A stretch of DNA of 64,000 bases. Source: Otis tarda. Lineage: Eukaryota; Chordata; Aves; Otidiformes; Otididae. Shown here one piece after another: positions 13,399 to 24,728 of this stretch. Within the stretch, counting starts at the first letter, position 1. Each line of letters starts with the position of its first letter. Location of the stretch: NCBI GenBank assembly GCA_026413225.1, contig CM048554.1, forward strand, positions 71,106,463-71,170,462. Reading direction: 5' to 3'. The notes beneath the pieces were generated by a model that saw only the letters and a program-made list of their open reading frames with translations, was not told the DNA's origin and did no database searches. The position numbers and the translations under genes are program-made.

Positions 13399-16300
13399 AC
13401 TTTGAATTAAAGCAGTTTCTAATACCCTTCAAAACCAAGATTGGACTTTTATCATTTGACACAGGAATCCATGACCAAAAAGGATCTAGCAGAGATAAAG
13501 CCTCACAGACACTTGAACACAAGTGGTGGCAACAGCAGGTAACACTGCTGGTGGAGGCAGCTCCCATCTGTGTGTCTGATTGTTTGGAGAGAGCTTACAA
13601 GCCACCTGTGGTACATACGCTGCTGTTTAGAAATCTATGATCCAGGCTAAAATATAGGTTTTTTAAAACAAAAAGACAAAAATATGTGCCTTAGCAGAAT
13701 CTTAGGCTGTGCATAGTGGTTCTTTTAGTTATAGTAAAACCCAGTTTTGTTCATAACAGTTTTTAAATGGTTTTCCAAACAAGGTGTCTCTGCTCATCTA
13801 TATGTATGGCTTTGTGTCATATTTGCCAGCACAAAATAAATCAAATTATAAGTAAATCACTTAGAGCAATTATATTACTTAGAGACTTTTTCTTCATGCC
13901 AGATAAGAAATAGACCTGTTACTAGGCATATTCTAATTATAGTCCTAAAAGGATTTAGCAATATAGTCTAAGATTAATATTAAATTACCTTTGCCTTGTC
14001 TTATGCTACTTGCATCAGGAAGGTTGATTGGGGTTATGGCCTAGGCTGTGAAACCTTTATTTTACTGGCAATGTCATTACTTTTTTCCCCCACTTTTTTA
14101 ACATAGAAAAAAAAATTCTATATTTTTATTTTATTTTGTTTCTAAATTAATTTTCCATCTCATCTGCTAAGGAAATGAGATGTGAAAACAGTTCCATACT
14201 GTGTGTGAGCACATTAGTTGAGGAACATACTTTCAGACTTAGCCTAGCTAACACTGTAGCAAGTCTACATTTATCTGTTTTTCCTACCGGATGAATAAAA
14301 AAACCTGTGCAAAAAATTATCTCTTTTTTTCCATTAATAAAAAAAAAGCTTTAAATACATAAAAAATATACATTTCAGTGTGGCATGTCAACAGTGAGTG
14401 CCCAGGAAGTCTTAAGCTGTCAGTGACCCAAGAGGCTAAGCAGTATATCACTGAGATTTGGAAATGTCTGTCACATTACCAATGTGTGTGCTCTGCACAA
14501 TTAAGACTACTGGCTTACTGATCTACGCATTACACCTGAAACAATAGGATTCAGATTTTGACCTCACATCAGTTTCACTTTGCTGTAGTTGCAAAGACTC
14601 CAGCAGAGTTATTTCAGAAATACATATGTGCAGTTGAAACCCATAGAGAGCCACAGCTCTCTAATAACATTGCATGAGCTCATCTTCATTATTGTCCACA
14701 CTTCTTCTCTACTCTCTGATCACACTCAACAGTTGCCTCTGTTTCCTTTTGCATTGCAAGCTTTCTGGGACAGAGACTACCTATTTATGACTTTCCAGTT
14801 AGGGTTTCTGGACATTTCTGTAAAGCTAATCTGAAATAATAATGGTATTCAGAGAGTGTCTAGACAAGGTAAAAGCAATTACTGAGCCAAGGCCCTTCCA
14901 TGATCATGCATTGCCTACAAATTGCATAATAATAATCTGACTTCTCACTGGAATCCATTTTTGCTATTTTTCAGTAATGTGAGTGGCTTGTTGACAATAA
15001 AAAAACCTGACAGCAATCTAATCCATAGGACCTTTTTGCAATTTCTTCTTGTGCCTATAAGGTATCCAGGCAGTCCATCTCAATCGAAGCATAGCAAGTT
15101 CAATGTCCTCAAACTCTATGCGGCTTGCTTTGGCTGACCATCAATCCACACTTACTGTCCTCCGCACTTCCATCTGAGTATGCCTACTGGCAGTAGAGGA
15201 GGAAACACTGGCGTGCCTTACAGGTCATCCAAGCTGATGGATGCTTACTTTCTGTATTTTGCTGCTGTACCAAGTGCTCTCATTTTTCAGGATTTGTTCC
15301 AGAAAAGCGGGTCATCTTTCAGATATGTCTGCATAGACTAAAGAAAAAAAAAAAAAATTCTATTTTGCAGTGAGACTCAAGGTTTTGTGCATTTGTTCTC
15401 ATTTTGTATCCAACAAGCCTGAGATGCTCAACAGTGTTTTCAGCTTTCCCATCATCCAGGTAGAGCCCAGAGATTAAAGCCTCCATGAGGGACAGTGAAT
15501 AGTCATGTTCAAGGTGTTTTAAGGAAGGACTAGGAAATGGACTTTCCAAATATTCACTTGTAGGTGAAAAACAAGCTTCAATTTTGAATGCTAACAGGCA
15601 GCAGTTACTTGGGTGTATGTTTGGTAGGGTGAGTGTCTAAAACTGAACTTTTGAACTCTTCAACTTTCAAGCAAAAGGCAGCTACTTGGTAACTGCAGCT
15701 GGTGTGGGCTGGTTGTAAATTTTGGTGATACTCAGGCTAAACAAAGTGACACATCCTGAATCCTCCAGCTAATAAGAAAACATGAGGCAGAGCCACCAGT
15801 TAGAAGGCCAATCATATGCACATAAGGTATTTAGACTGGGAAAATGGGAGGCTTGGGGACCAAGAAAGAAAAGTTGATGCCAAAAAGAAGTGGTCTCAAA
15901 GAAGAGAAGGGGGCCTGGAAAGCAGAAGGTATTAATCCTGGTTCCAGGAAAGATCCTGGAAGTTAGGCGAAGAGACTGAAGAGTTGTGTGGACATGAATA
16001 TCAGGGATGCCCAGGGACCTGGGCCAGTGGTGCCAAAGGCTAGTACCCAAGAGCAGCAGATCAATGGGAACCGACTCAACTTTCTACACGACTGTCTCAG
16101 AGCAGCAATGACCTCCCTTTGGGGAAGGGATGTCAGGACCAACGGGATATTGCACTGTGGGGAGAGAGTGCTTGAGTGTGTGAAACAATCAGGTAGGGTA
16201 AAAGCTGTCATCTTGTTGGTCCTTAAGTGAACCCCAGCATCCAGATCCTCCATGGTTTGTGGTTTACTCTATCTCACCTGGTACAACTCTCTAGCAGGCT

Positions 16301-17454
16301 GTCCTTACTGGCTTTCATCTACTCTCTGTCTTTTCTCCTACCCCTCAGCTAAATCCTGTGTGAAAAGCTTCCATTTCAAGAGTCCCCATCTCCTGCAAAT
16401 AGTTTGTTAAAAAAAGTCCTAACTATTCCTACGAGACAGTGAATTATTGTAAGAATTCTTTCATTTCCAGAATGAATTCAGAAATTCGTGCTGCCTTACT
16501 GGCTGCTACCTCCTCTCTGTCTGGATCTATTACTAGCTTGCTAATTGTTTCCGAAGAGCCCTAGATGACTGTGACAAAGGCAGCACTTATTTCTCTTGAG
16601 CTTTAGGCCTACACACTTCATTGTTTCAATATAATAGACTTACTACGTTCTTCTTCAGAAAGGTCATACAACACTGCCTGTAAGCGAGCACCTTTCAGAT
16701 GCTGCAGTTGCTGTTATTTTCCTCTTTATGTGTTGAAGTGTGTGAATAATGTCAAGGGGAAACAGTCTATTCAAATGGTTAAATAAAATTAGCTAACTTG
16801 ACATTTCATGAATGTAGAGGAATCTAGGAGGAAATGAAAGACCATAAGGAAGCAAAACTGCAGCTTGTTAATCTGGAAAAAATCTTGCCTAGTGCGAGAA
16901 AAATCTGTCAGGAGTTATACAAATTCCTGTGAAAAAAAATAAAAATCAATCCAAATAACATAAATCTGATTTAACTGTACCGTTTCTTTCCAAGTGACCA
17001 TTTTCTTTGAGTTACCTAGCTATCTGTCAGTCCTAGCCTCGTAAAATTTTCATTGGCAAGGTACCTACTCTATCTTGAAACATGGCAAAATTATCAATAC
17101 TGAGTTTACTGAAATTTAAAAAAAAATCCCTTTTTGAAGGGGTTTTGAATTTGAAATGTGTATCTTGATTTGCGACAATATGCAATGTTGTGAGATTTAG
17201 TATTTTTGTGAAGTGCAAATGCCAACTATTACTGAATTAACCCACTGCAGGCTTTCATTAAAGCTGGACAAAGATTTTTCAAGAATGAAAGATAAAGTTA
17301 AAATGTGGCTTCTATTATGTCAAACTATTTACAAATTCAACTTCAGTTTCACTGATTCCTTTCAAATGAGAGGAAAGTGTTCAGAATTGGTTTGGTAAAA
17401 GTATCAGAGGAGCAATTGGTGATATTCCCCTCAGAATCAGAAGCTGATAAAAAC
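13399..17454. other. Gene-free stretch with one cluster of unassigned open frames
   Basis: The sequence is AT-rich non-coding DNA except for 15769-16253, where three short open frames of 80-96 codons overlap on both strands and base composition is more even. No splice-site arrangement or domain is convincing. Nothing else was recognised. Confidence 0.55.
15769..16253. other. Unassigned segment with overlapping open frames, possible old retroelement relic
   Basis: Open frames at 15988-16230 (plus, 80 codons), 15963-16253 (minus, 96 codons) and 15769-16050 (minus, 93 codons) overlap. The plus-strand peptide contains an LHDCLRAAM...GRDVRTNGILHCGE...SGRVKAVI stretch that faintly recalls a GDSL-esterase-like LINE ORF1, but I cannot confirm this by eye. 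It could equally be chance openness in a GC-richer stretch. Confidence 0.2.
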
Positions 17455-18285
17455 AATGTGCAGATTGATCGCCCTGTCCCACCACCCATGCAGAGCAGGA
17501 CTAACGCCTGCTGGGGCTTCACCTAGCTGAACCTTAAAAACCTCCCAGCACAGAAATTTAATGAATTCTCCAGGTAATCTGTTCCAGCATCTCAGTCTTT
17601 CCCAAACTTGTAACTGTTGCCCCATGTTATGTTACCTACTATTGTGGAAAAGAGTTTGGCTTTGCAATCTTTGTAACTCCCCACATTTGGTGACTTCTAG
17701 TCTGCACTTCACCAAACTAAACAAGCTCAGCTCCTTCAGCCTCTCCTGCCAGCTTGTGTGCTCCAGATCCTTGGTGACCTGAGCACCTTCTGAAATTGGG
17801 TAGTCGAAAATTAGACAGTATTCTAGGTGCAGTCTCACTAGTGCCAAGCAGAACTGCTTATTACATGCCCTGGTGTGCAGTTTGTCTTATTTACAATATT
17901 AGCTTATATTCAGCCTGACATGAGTGGTAATTGCCGTGTCTTTTTCCAACAATGCTTCTCAGCCAGCCGGTCCTCAGCCACTACTGATGCATCAGGGTTA
18001 TTCCTCTGAGGTGTGAGACACTGAACTTCATGCTTAACTTCATGAGGTTTCTGTTGGCCCAATCTTCAAGTTGGCCCAGTTACTCAAGGCCCCTGTGGAT
18101 TGAAGTGCTGCTTGTTTTGATGTGCTCTGCACATAGTGCTCCACCCATACACACACAGTGCTCTGTCACACATTTAGTGTTTGGGAAAATCAGGAGCTGC
18201 TCAGCCTGCTTCCAGCCTTCACATCAAAGTCATTTGCTCGAATGAAATAGAAAAGATTGTGCAGACATAGCTGAGACTCCTTTAC
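17455..18285 (-). mobile_element. Ancient, highly diverged CR1 LINE fragment
   Basis: On the minus strand the translation shows CR1 reverse-transcriptase C-terminal landmarks: LVRLHLEYC, then TKDLEHTSWQERLKELSLFSL, and further upstream a relic of the W-A-N..NLMK block near 18030-18090. The 3' end matches the CR1 segment for leucine-rich text antisense to CTGTTCCAGCATCTCAG at 17580. No octamer tail remains and many indels and stops interrupt the frame. Divergence from the copy at 47278 is high, so this is probably the oldest repeat in the window. Both boundaries are approximate because the edges fade gradually. Confidence 0.75.
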
Positions 18286-19924
18286 CTCCAAACACAGATA
18301 GTTTATATTATGGTTATTAATGCATTTTCCTGGGAAGAGTAATCCTGGTCAAGCCCCAATCAAAGGAAGGAATTGCAATGCCTGTCCCAGTCTTGTTCAG
18401 TAATACGTCTGTTAGTTACAGAAAGGAATGTCAGGACCACCTCTTCCCTCTCTGAAAGTTTGGTGTGTGTCTTTAGTCCTTTTTTCCCTAGCTTTTCTTG
18501 TTTGTCACTGAAAACAAAACTTTATGTTTTGGTGTCAGCAAACTGTTTTGCGTGACACAAACCAGTATCTTTGCCTTGGCAAAGAGAATGAAATTGAAAA
18601 AATATATTTCCATTAAAATCTCATCCCAAATGATATTTTTGCATGATGAATTATTTGCCTAGACCTAGCTCTAATATTTTCTCTGATCCCACACTTTATC
18701 TTTCAATTCAATTCTCTTAATTTCAAAAACACTGAAAACGGAATCTATTACCATAATAATATTTAAGGAATTGAATCTTAAAGTAAATAGCATAAGAGTA
18801 TTCATTATTTTTGTTTAAAACTAGAGAGCTACCTTTTCTCCTACAACACTCAAAGGATACAGCTCTATCATCCAAAACAGGATGCTAATCTGTGGGTAAC
18901 TTGCTTAGAATTAGTATATGTTAGCTTAATTATTTTCTAGATAACACTTGCAGAGTTAAGTTTTCCTCCTAAACCATTTCCAAACAAGTTAGTGTATGTT
19001 AACTTAGCAGGATTTTTTCAGCCCGAATTAGAAGATTACATTTATCATCAGTTCCTATGTTGATTTTAAAGTTGACTTCAGTGTCGCTGATTTAGAGACT
19101 CACCTTAAAGGACCCACTAAGAACACACATCTAGGAAATTGTTCAAGAAATAGATGGACACACATTTTCTTGTGTTCTAACTTCTCTCACTTTCATTATA
19201 TAAAACAAAATAGTAGAGACTTTTTCTTCCTTCTCTTCCAGCATCATTTTCTCAGATAGTCATTTCTCTGGCATGCCTAAGACTTGGCCTTTGTATTTTG
19301 AGTATTTTCTTGCTCTCCAAAGATTTCATCCTCTGAAGAACTGAAGTACTCACATTACCTTCTTTAGTTTTTCTGGCTGCTTTAAAAATGCTTTGAAATG
19401 TAAAAGTTAATAACTATGTACATTCTTTACAGATGTCTCATACTTCAAAAAAATTGAAACTATTTTTGGAGAGGGCCTTTATTCAGCAGTCCAGTGAAAA
19501 CCTAGGCCCTCTTGCAGCTATTTAACAACTGCCTGTTAATTTCTATAAAGTCCTTGTAAACATTTTTATTGTTTTACCAAGCAACTAAAATATTATTTTA
19601 TTAATTGGACCTCATCAGAAAATAAATAAATAAATGAGAAAACACTCTTTATATTTAATATTTTTCTCCCATTTCACTTTGTAATGAGAAGGCTTTACAG
19701 TCAATATCCCTTCCTGAATTAAATACAGAGTCTAGACATGATTTTGCTACCCAGCTCACTAAGCTTCCTGATGGTTTCTATCAAACAGGGAAAAAAAATA
19801 CTTCCGCCGAGCATCGTTCCTCTCTCCTTCTCCAGAATGATGCTCCAGCACAGGTATATTCTCTTCCAGAGTTCTTCTCCCAAACCGTTTGGAAGCACTG
19901 ATCCAACAAACAGAAGGTTTCACA

Positions 19925-19953
19925 AAAGTGAAACAAAAAAGTTTCACTTTCAC
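19925..19953. promoter_or_regulatory. Candidate ISRE / IRF binding site with adjacent inverted IRF half-site
   Basis: AGTTTCACTTTCAC at 19940-19953 fits the interferon-stimulated response element consensus AGTTTCNNTTTCNY at every defined position. The opposite strand reads GTGAAAGTGAAACT. Six A bases upstream, AAAGTGAAAC at 19925-19934 is an IRF-type GAAA site in inverted orientation, and the two form a perfect 10-bp stem (19925-19934 with 19941-19950). A third GTTTCAC copy lies at 19917-19923. Function is inferred from the motif only; there is no known promoter nearby. Confidence 0.35.
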
Positions 19954-20260
19954 ATCTAAAGCCTTTCAGGTTCTGCAGGGTCATGTTCACATGAATGATA
20001 AAATGTAAACTATGCATTGTATGCAGAGTTTATGCAAAGCCTGCTTTTGTGATAGGAAAATCTTGATGAATTACTAAGGAAGAGAAGTTGTGCAATAACC
20101 TATGTGGCACTAATTCTGTAAAATAGAACAGCAGCTACTAAAATGGAGAATTCAAAGGCTGAATGTTAAAAGTACATTGTGGCTGGGATTTTACAAGAGA
20201 AAATATATAATCTTGAAAAATATACAATGTTGGAAAGCTTGGAGTAGGTTTTAAAATTTA

Positions 20261-20284
20261 GCTACTGTAGGGGCTACTGTAGGG
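20261..20284. repeat. 12-bp tandem duplication GCTACTGTAGGG
   Basis: Two perfect copies stand head to tail. They are followed by GATCTACAGTAAG, so the second copy can form a short hairpin (TACTGTAG / CTACAGTA). Confidence 0.8.
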
Positions 20285-21150
20285 GATCTACAGTAAGGAA
20301 CTTATATTCAAAAACATTATTTTCTGCTTAGATCTTGAGCAGCTTGAAACTATTGGTTTAAGATTAAATACACCATAAAAAAAATTTCATGGCTTTATTC
20401 AGTAGAGGCCTCAGATGGAATCCTTGGAAGTTGGCTAATATGGATAGATAAACAAAAAACCTATTTTGCAATTTCTTGGATTTCTTGAATCTGTGCCTGA
20501 AAACTGAATGCAATTAAGATACCTGACATGGCACCTTGCAACAAAATGAACCTTTCATCCTGAGATCAAAACAACTTTTTTACACCAGCTCCATTGACAT
20601 TATTGTCTCTCCTTGTATTCAGAGTGTCCTAATTGGACTGCTGTTAGCAGAGGGAGGCTTGTGAGGACTTCTTCCTGACTTTTACCTGCTTAGAAAGTAC
20701 TCAGCCCACATCCTAAGCAAGACTTGGGAACATTTCGGACCTTACTTGCTTGCTAAGGCCTCAGTTATGATGATATCAAAGCCAGCATTCAAAGCTGTGG
20801 TAGACAGATATGGAGTATATTAGATCGATACTTTTCATAGCTGACTCTTCTCTTTTTCACTATTCTTACTTCTCTTCTTCAGTAGCACATTATGCCTCCT
20901 AAGTACAAGGGGCTGTGCTCTAGCAGAGCCAGTAGAAAATATTTCAGTGATTCAGCTTTGACAAGAAACCAATCAACCACACACACACCTTGCCAACAAG
21001 AAGCTTATACTTGCTCCAGGATTTCATAGTATCACGCTATACCAATCTGGTCAAAAGGGTCCCAGTGCTATATCATAAGTGATGGATTTTGAGCACTTAC
21101 TGAACTTTCTTTTTCTTGTGTGCTACTAAGGCAAAAGCCAGTGTCAGTAG

Positions 21151-21177
21151 TCTGGGTGTCTGGGTGTCTGGGTGTCT
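21151..21177. repeat. Short minisatellite of unit TCTGGGTG
   Basis: About 3.4 perfect copies of the 8-base unit are present. The locus is short but could vary in length between individuals. Confidence 0.85.
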
Positions 21178-21965
21178 ACCAAGGACACCAAAGAAACCTT
21201 TTAAATATTTACAGGAAAAATTAAGTGTATTTAGAGAAATTCAAAATAAATTAATTTTAGGAAAAATACATCAAGCCATATGCAATGGAAGTATTAGCTG
21301 TATATCAAAGAGGTGTGTGTAAAACAATTAAAATTCAATTAAGGAATTACCTTTTTAGCAAATTACAGGGTTTTAGAATTTCTGTTAAAAGTGCATTACA
21401 GGTTGTTAGCAATTAATTGATGTCATTTAGTATTGATATGTAATTAAGTTCAAAAAGTATATTTTATTTCCAGTAGAAAAGCTTTCCTGATTATGTTATG
21501 AAATTTAATCAGATAGAGGAGCCACGACGGCATTTCCCTTCCTCTCTTGACAAGCAGCAATCTATATTGTCTTAGTTTGACAGGCAATGGTTTATATCTA
21601 CATAATTTTAAACCAATTACTTATCTTGTCTTTTACATTATAAAAGCATGCTTTTAGTTGTATAATTTCTCCCAAGAAAAATTCTATCAAACTAAATTAC
21701 AGGATGGAAATAGATGCATTAAAACAGAATAGGTAGGCATAAGTCCTAAAGCAAATATGAGGCAATTTGTATTCACATCAAAATAACAGTCTAAGCTGAA
21801 CATTGAACTTAAACATTTTATTAATTTTGTAGTTCCAGCCCTTTTTATATTTTGAATTGAAGAAAAATATATTGGTAACCAGTATACATGTAACATCTTT
21901 AATTTTCCTGCTTCCAAATGATTCTTTAAAAACTGTTGCTAAAATCCATTGCTGATTATGGCAGA

Positions 21966-22356
21966 AAAAACCCTGGGGTCCTGGTGGTTGACAAGGCAAC
22001 CATGAGCCAGCAGTGTCCTGGCAAAGACCCTCTATCTCCTCTGTTCAGCACTGATGAGACCATGTCTAGATGCTGGGTCCAGTTCTGTGCTCCCAGTATA
22101 AGAGACATGGGCATATTGGAGTAAGCCTAGCAAAGGGCCAGAAGGATGATTAAGATACTGGAGCATCTTTCATATGAGGAGAGGCTAAGAGAGCTGGGAC
22201 TGTCTGGCCTGGAGAAGAGAAAGTTTAGGGGGATCTTATCCACGTGCACAAATACAAGACTATAGACTTTATAAGACACGTGCACAAAGACAAGACTAGA
22301 CTATAAAGGAGGCTGAGTCAGACTTTCCTCAGTGGTGGCCAGTGAAAGACAAGGCA
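21966..22356 (+). mobile_element. 5' part of a plus-strand CR1 LINE, interrupted by a second CR1
   Basis: The text starting CTGGGGTCCTGGTGGTTGAC and running into ATGAGCCAGCAGTGT is the CR1 ORF2 GVLVD..MSQQC region. An internal deletion near 22010-22040 then joins it to the LVRPHLEYC region (degenerate), followed by a peptide relic of the form ILEHLSYEERLRELGLSGLE. Its continuation is at 22984-23221, beyond the inserted minus-strand CR1. A 36-bp tandem duplication lies inside it at 22241-22312. Stops and deletions make it non-coding. Confidence 0.9.
22241..22312. repeat. 36-bp imperfect tandem duplication inside the CR1 relic
   Basis: Two copies begin CACGTGCACAAA at 22241 and 22277. They differ by a few bases and small indels. 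The duplication replaces the usual CR1 text at this point and so arose after insertion. Confidence 0.75.
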
Positions 22357-22983
22357 ATCATAGAGTCATAGAAGGGTTAGGGTTGGAAGGAAGCTTCAAA
22401 GGTCATCTAGTTCAACCCCCAGCAAGGAGCAGGGACATCTCCAACCAGATCTGGTTGCTCAGAACCCCATCCCCCTAATCTTGAATGTTTTCAGGAACAG
22501 AGCATCTGCAACCTCTCTGGGCCACCTGTTCTGATATTTCACAACCTCATAATAAAAAAAAATGTGTTCCTTATATCTAGTCTGAATCTACTGTCTTTTA
22601 ATTTAAAATCATCACTCTTTGTGCTGTCGCTACAGGCCCTATTAAAAAGCCTGTCCTCATCTTTCTTATAAGCTCCCTTTAAGTACTGAAATGCCACAAT
22701 AAGGTCTTCTCAGAGCTTTATCTTCTCCAGGCTAAACAACTCCAACTCTCACAGCCTGTCCTCAGAGAAGAGGTGCTCCACCCCTCTGATCATCTCCATG
22801 GCCTTCCTCTGGACTCACTCTAATAGGTCCATATCTTTCTTGTCCTGGAGGCCTCAGAGCTGGACACAGTACTCCAGGTGGTTGACCTGCTGGCCACATT
22901 GCTTTTGTTGCAGCCCAGGATATGGTTGGCTTTCTGGGCTCTGATTGCACATTGCAGGCTTATGGCCAGCTTTTCATCCACCA
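22357..22983 (-). mobile_element. Minus-strand CR1 LINE 3' fragment nested inside another CR1
   Basis: It begins on the plus strand with TCATAGAGTCATAGAAGGGT, the reverse complement of a CR1 tail, and continues through the antisense CR1 3' UTR and ORF2 C-terminus (antisense text such as GGACACAGTACTCCAGGTGG). It stops at CAGCTTTTCATCCACC, which is where this copy is 5'-truncated. On both sides lies plus-strand CR1 that joins smoothly when this piece is removed. The copy has many substitutions and indels, so its ORF is dead. Confidence 0.92.
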
Positions 22984-23221
22984 AGAGGCACAAGTTAAAC
23001 CACAGAAAATTGCATCTGAGTACAAGAACAAGCTTTTATATTGTGATGGCGGTTGAACAATGGAATGGATTAACCAGGGAGGCAGTGGAGTCTCCATCCT
23101 TGGAGATATTCAAAACCCAATTGAACATGGTTCTGAGCATCCTGTGCTCTGAGCAGGGGCCGTGGGCTAGATGATCTCCAAAGGCCCCTTTCAACCTCTA
23201 GTATTCTGTGATTCTGCAGAT
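22984..23221 (+). mobile_element. 3' part of the interrupted plus-strand CR1 LINE
   Basis: It resumes with GAGGCACAAGTTAAACCACA, reads through the CR1 text ending in GGGCTAGATGATCTCCAAAG and CCCCTTTCAACCTCTAGTAT, and finishes in TTCTGTGATTCTG, the CR1 octamer tail. With 21966-22356 it forms one older insertion. Confidence 0.92.
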
Positions 23222-23860
23222 AAAAGTAATTTCCAGTGTCTGAGCACAACCAGTTGAGATTACTGTGATTTTTGTTATTGATTCCAAAAGGGCATGATCA
23301 GACCTAATGGATGGGTTAGTGGCCTTTTAATACCATGAGCTTGTTAATGTCATGAATTCAAAGTTACAGAAAAACACTGGTGTGCTTAATTATTTTGTTG
23401 CCTTAAAGGTCAACACAAAAAATGGTGTGAAATAGTGAGAAAAACACACATCAGATTGCAAATGATAGCTGTGAGTTAAGAGACATGGAGCTGACCTAAG
23501 TAAATTGAAATATAATTATTTCTGAAAGTCTGTATGTGGATTAACCTTAATATCAAATGAATGACAGATGCCTGAATTTACAGGAAGCAGAACATCAGCT
23601 TCACAATATTCAGTTCTTGTGGCTGACTATTCTAATAACTGTGGTTCTGTTAAGGCAGTCTCTGCCCTAAAGGAAAAAAACTTCCTTTTTTTCCAAGACA
23701 CTTTTCAGCTTTAAGGCAAGGGGAGCTTTCAGCATGGAAACTACCATCAAAGGCTATGACTGCTAAGATCATTTGTTTTACTTGCTTCAAACTTGCATTG
23801 CATGAAAATGAGATGGCTAAATGCAGAGGTTTACCATGTTTCATATTTTTTTCTGCAGCA

Positions 23861-24018
23861 AAAGATTCAAAGTCCAGGAGAGCATGAGCATATTACAGAA
23901 TGCAGCACTGAGAAGTACTCTTTCGGTTCTTACCCTTTGAATTATCCTGTAAAACCTTTTCCTTTCTATCAGCTGCCCCTTTCCCCCACCTCAAAAACCT
24001 ACATTTTAAGTATTTAAC
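23861..24018 (+). other. Weak candidate terminal coding exon
   Basis: A good splice acceptor (TTTCATATTTTTTTCTGCAG, ending at 23860) is followed by an open frame of about 51 codons ending in TAA at 24016-24018. The peptide starts QKIQSPGEHEHITECSTEKY and is followed by a proline- and aromatic-rich stretch with a balanced composition. I do not recognise the protein and see no upstream exon, so chance remains the more likely explanation. Confidence 0.15.
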
Positions 24019-24702
24019 CTCAGTATCTCTACCACTATTAACAGCAAGGCAGAAAGTTCTGAAGATTTTGCAGATCGCTCCCCTCAGAATAATCCTGTAA
24101 CAAAGTCAACAGTACACTTATGCAAGATACCTATCCTAGATTATCAACAAAGTAAACCTCAGACCATTAGCACTGAGCATATCGATATAAATCAATACCT
24201 CTCTGAGCAAAAAGATTCACTCCTTTAGGTTACAACTGCAGTAGGTGGTGGACCATTCCAGCACTGGATGAATCATTCAGATTCTGGTCGCACAGAAAAT
24301 TGTTTAGTGACTTTCATCTCTAGGACACAGAGAGTAGCAAATTTAATTTCAAAATCTCTTCATTTCCTTTCCTAAATATTAACTCAGGTTAGCAAGACTG
24401 ATAGCAGAGCCTCTAAAGTTAGGTCTCAGATTGTAAATTACGCTCTATGAGATGTTCATATTTGGTCTCTTCAGATTTATTTTTTTCACCTCTAAGTGCT
24501 ACCAAAGAATAGTTTGCAAGACAGTAGCACACACCAGAAAATGTGTGTAACTTGATAGAGATTACAAATGTTAATTCTTTCATTTCCAATATAGTTTAGT
24601 GCTCTGTCCAGTCCTAGTAATGTTAAAAACTCTGGGAGAATTTAAAAAACAACAAGATAAATAATTTGAGTTTGCAACATGTGAAGTTAAATGAAACCTC
24701 TT

Positions 24703-24728
24703 TTGTTTATTTATGAGGTTAAAGTCCA
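24703..24728 (+). promoter_or_regulatory. Candidate FOX plus HNF4-like motif pair
   Basis: TTGTTTATTTATG resembles a forkhead site, and GGTTAAAGTCCA a few bases later fits an HNF4/DR1 element (AGGTTA-A-AGTCCA). Both are short motifs and may occur by chance. No gene context supports them. Confidence 0.2.

Larger units (their letters stand above)
18286..21965. other. Gene-free stretch containing an interferon-response-like site
   Basis: No open frame exceeds 78 codons. The stretch is AT-rich. It contains the ISRE match at 19940-19953, a 12-bp tandem duplication at 20261-20284 and a short 8-bp minisatellite at 21151-21177. No transposon was recognised. Confidence 0.6.
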
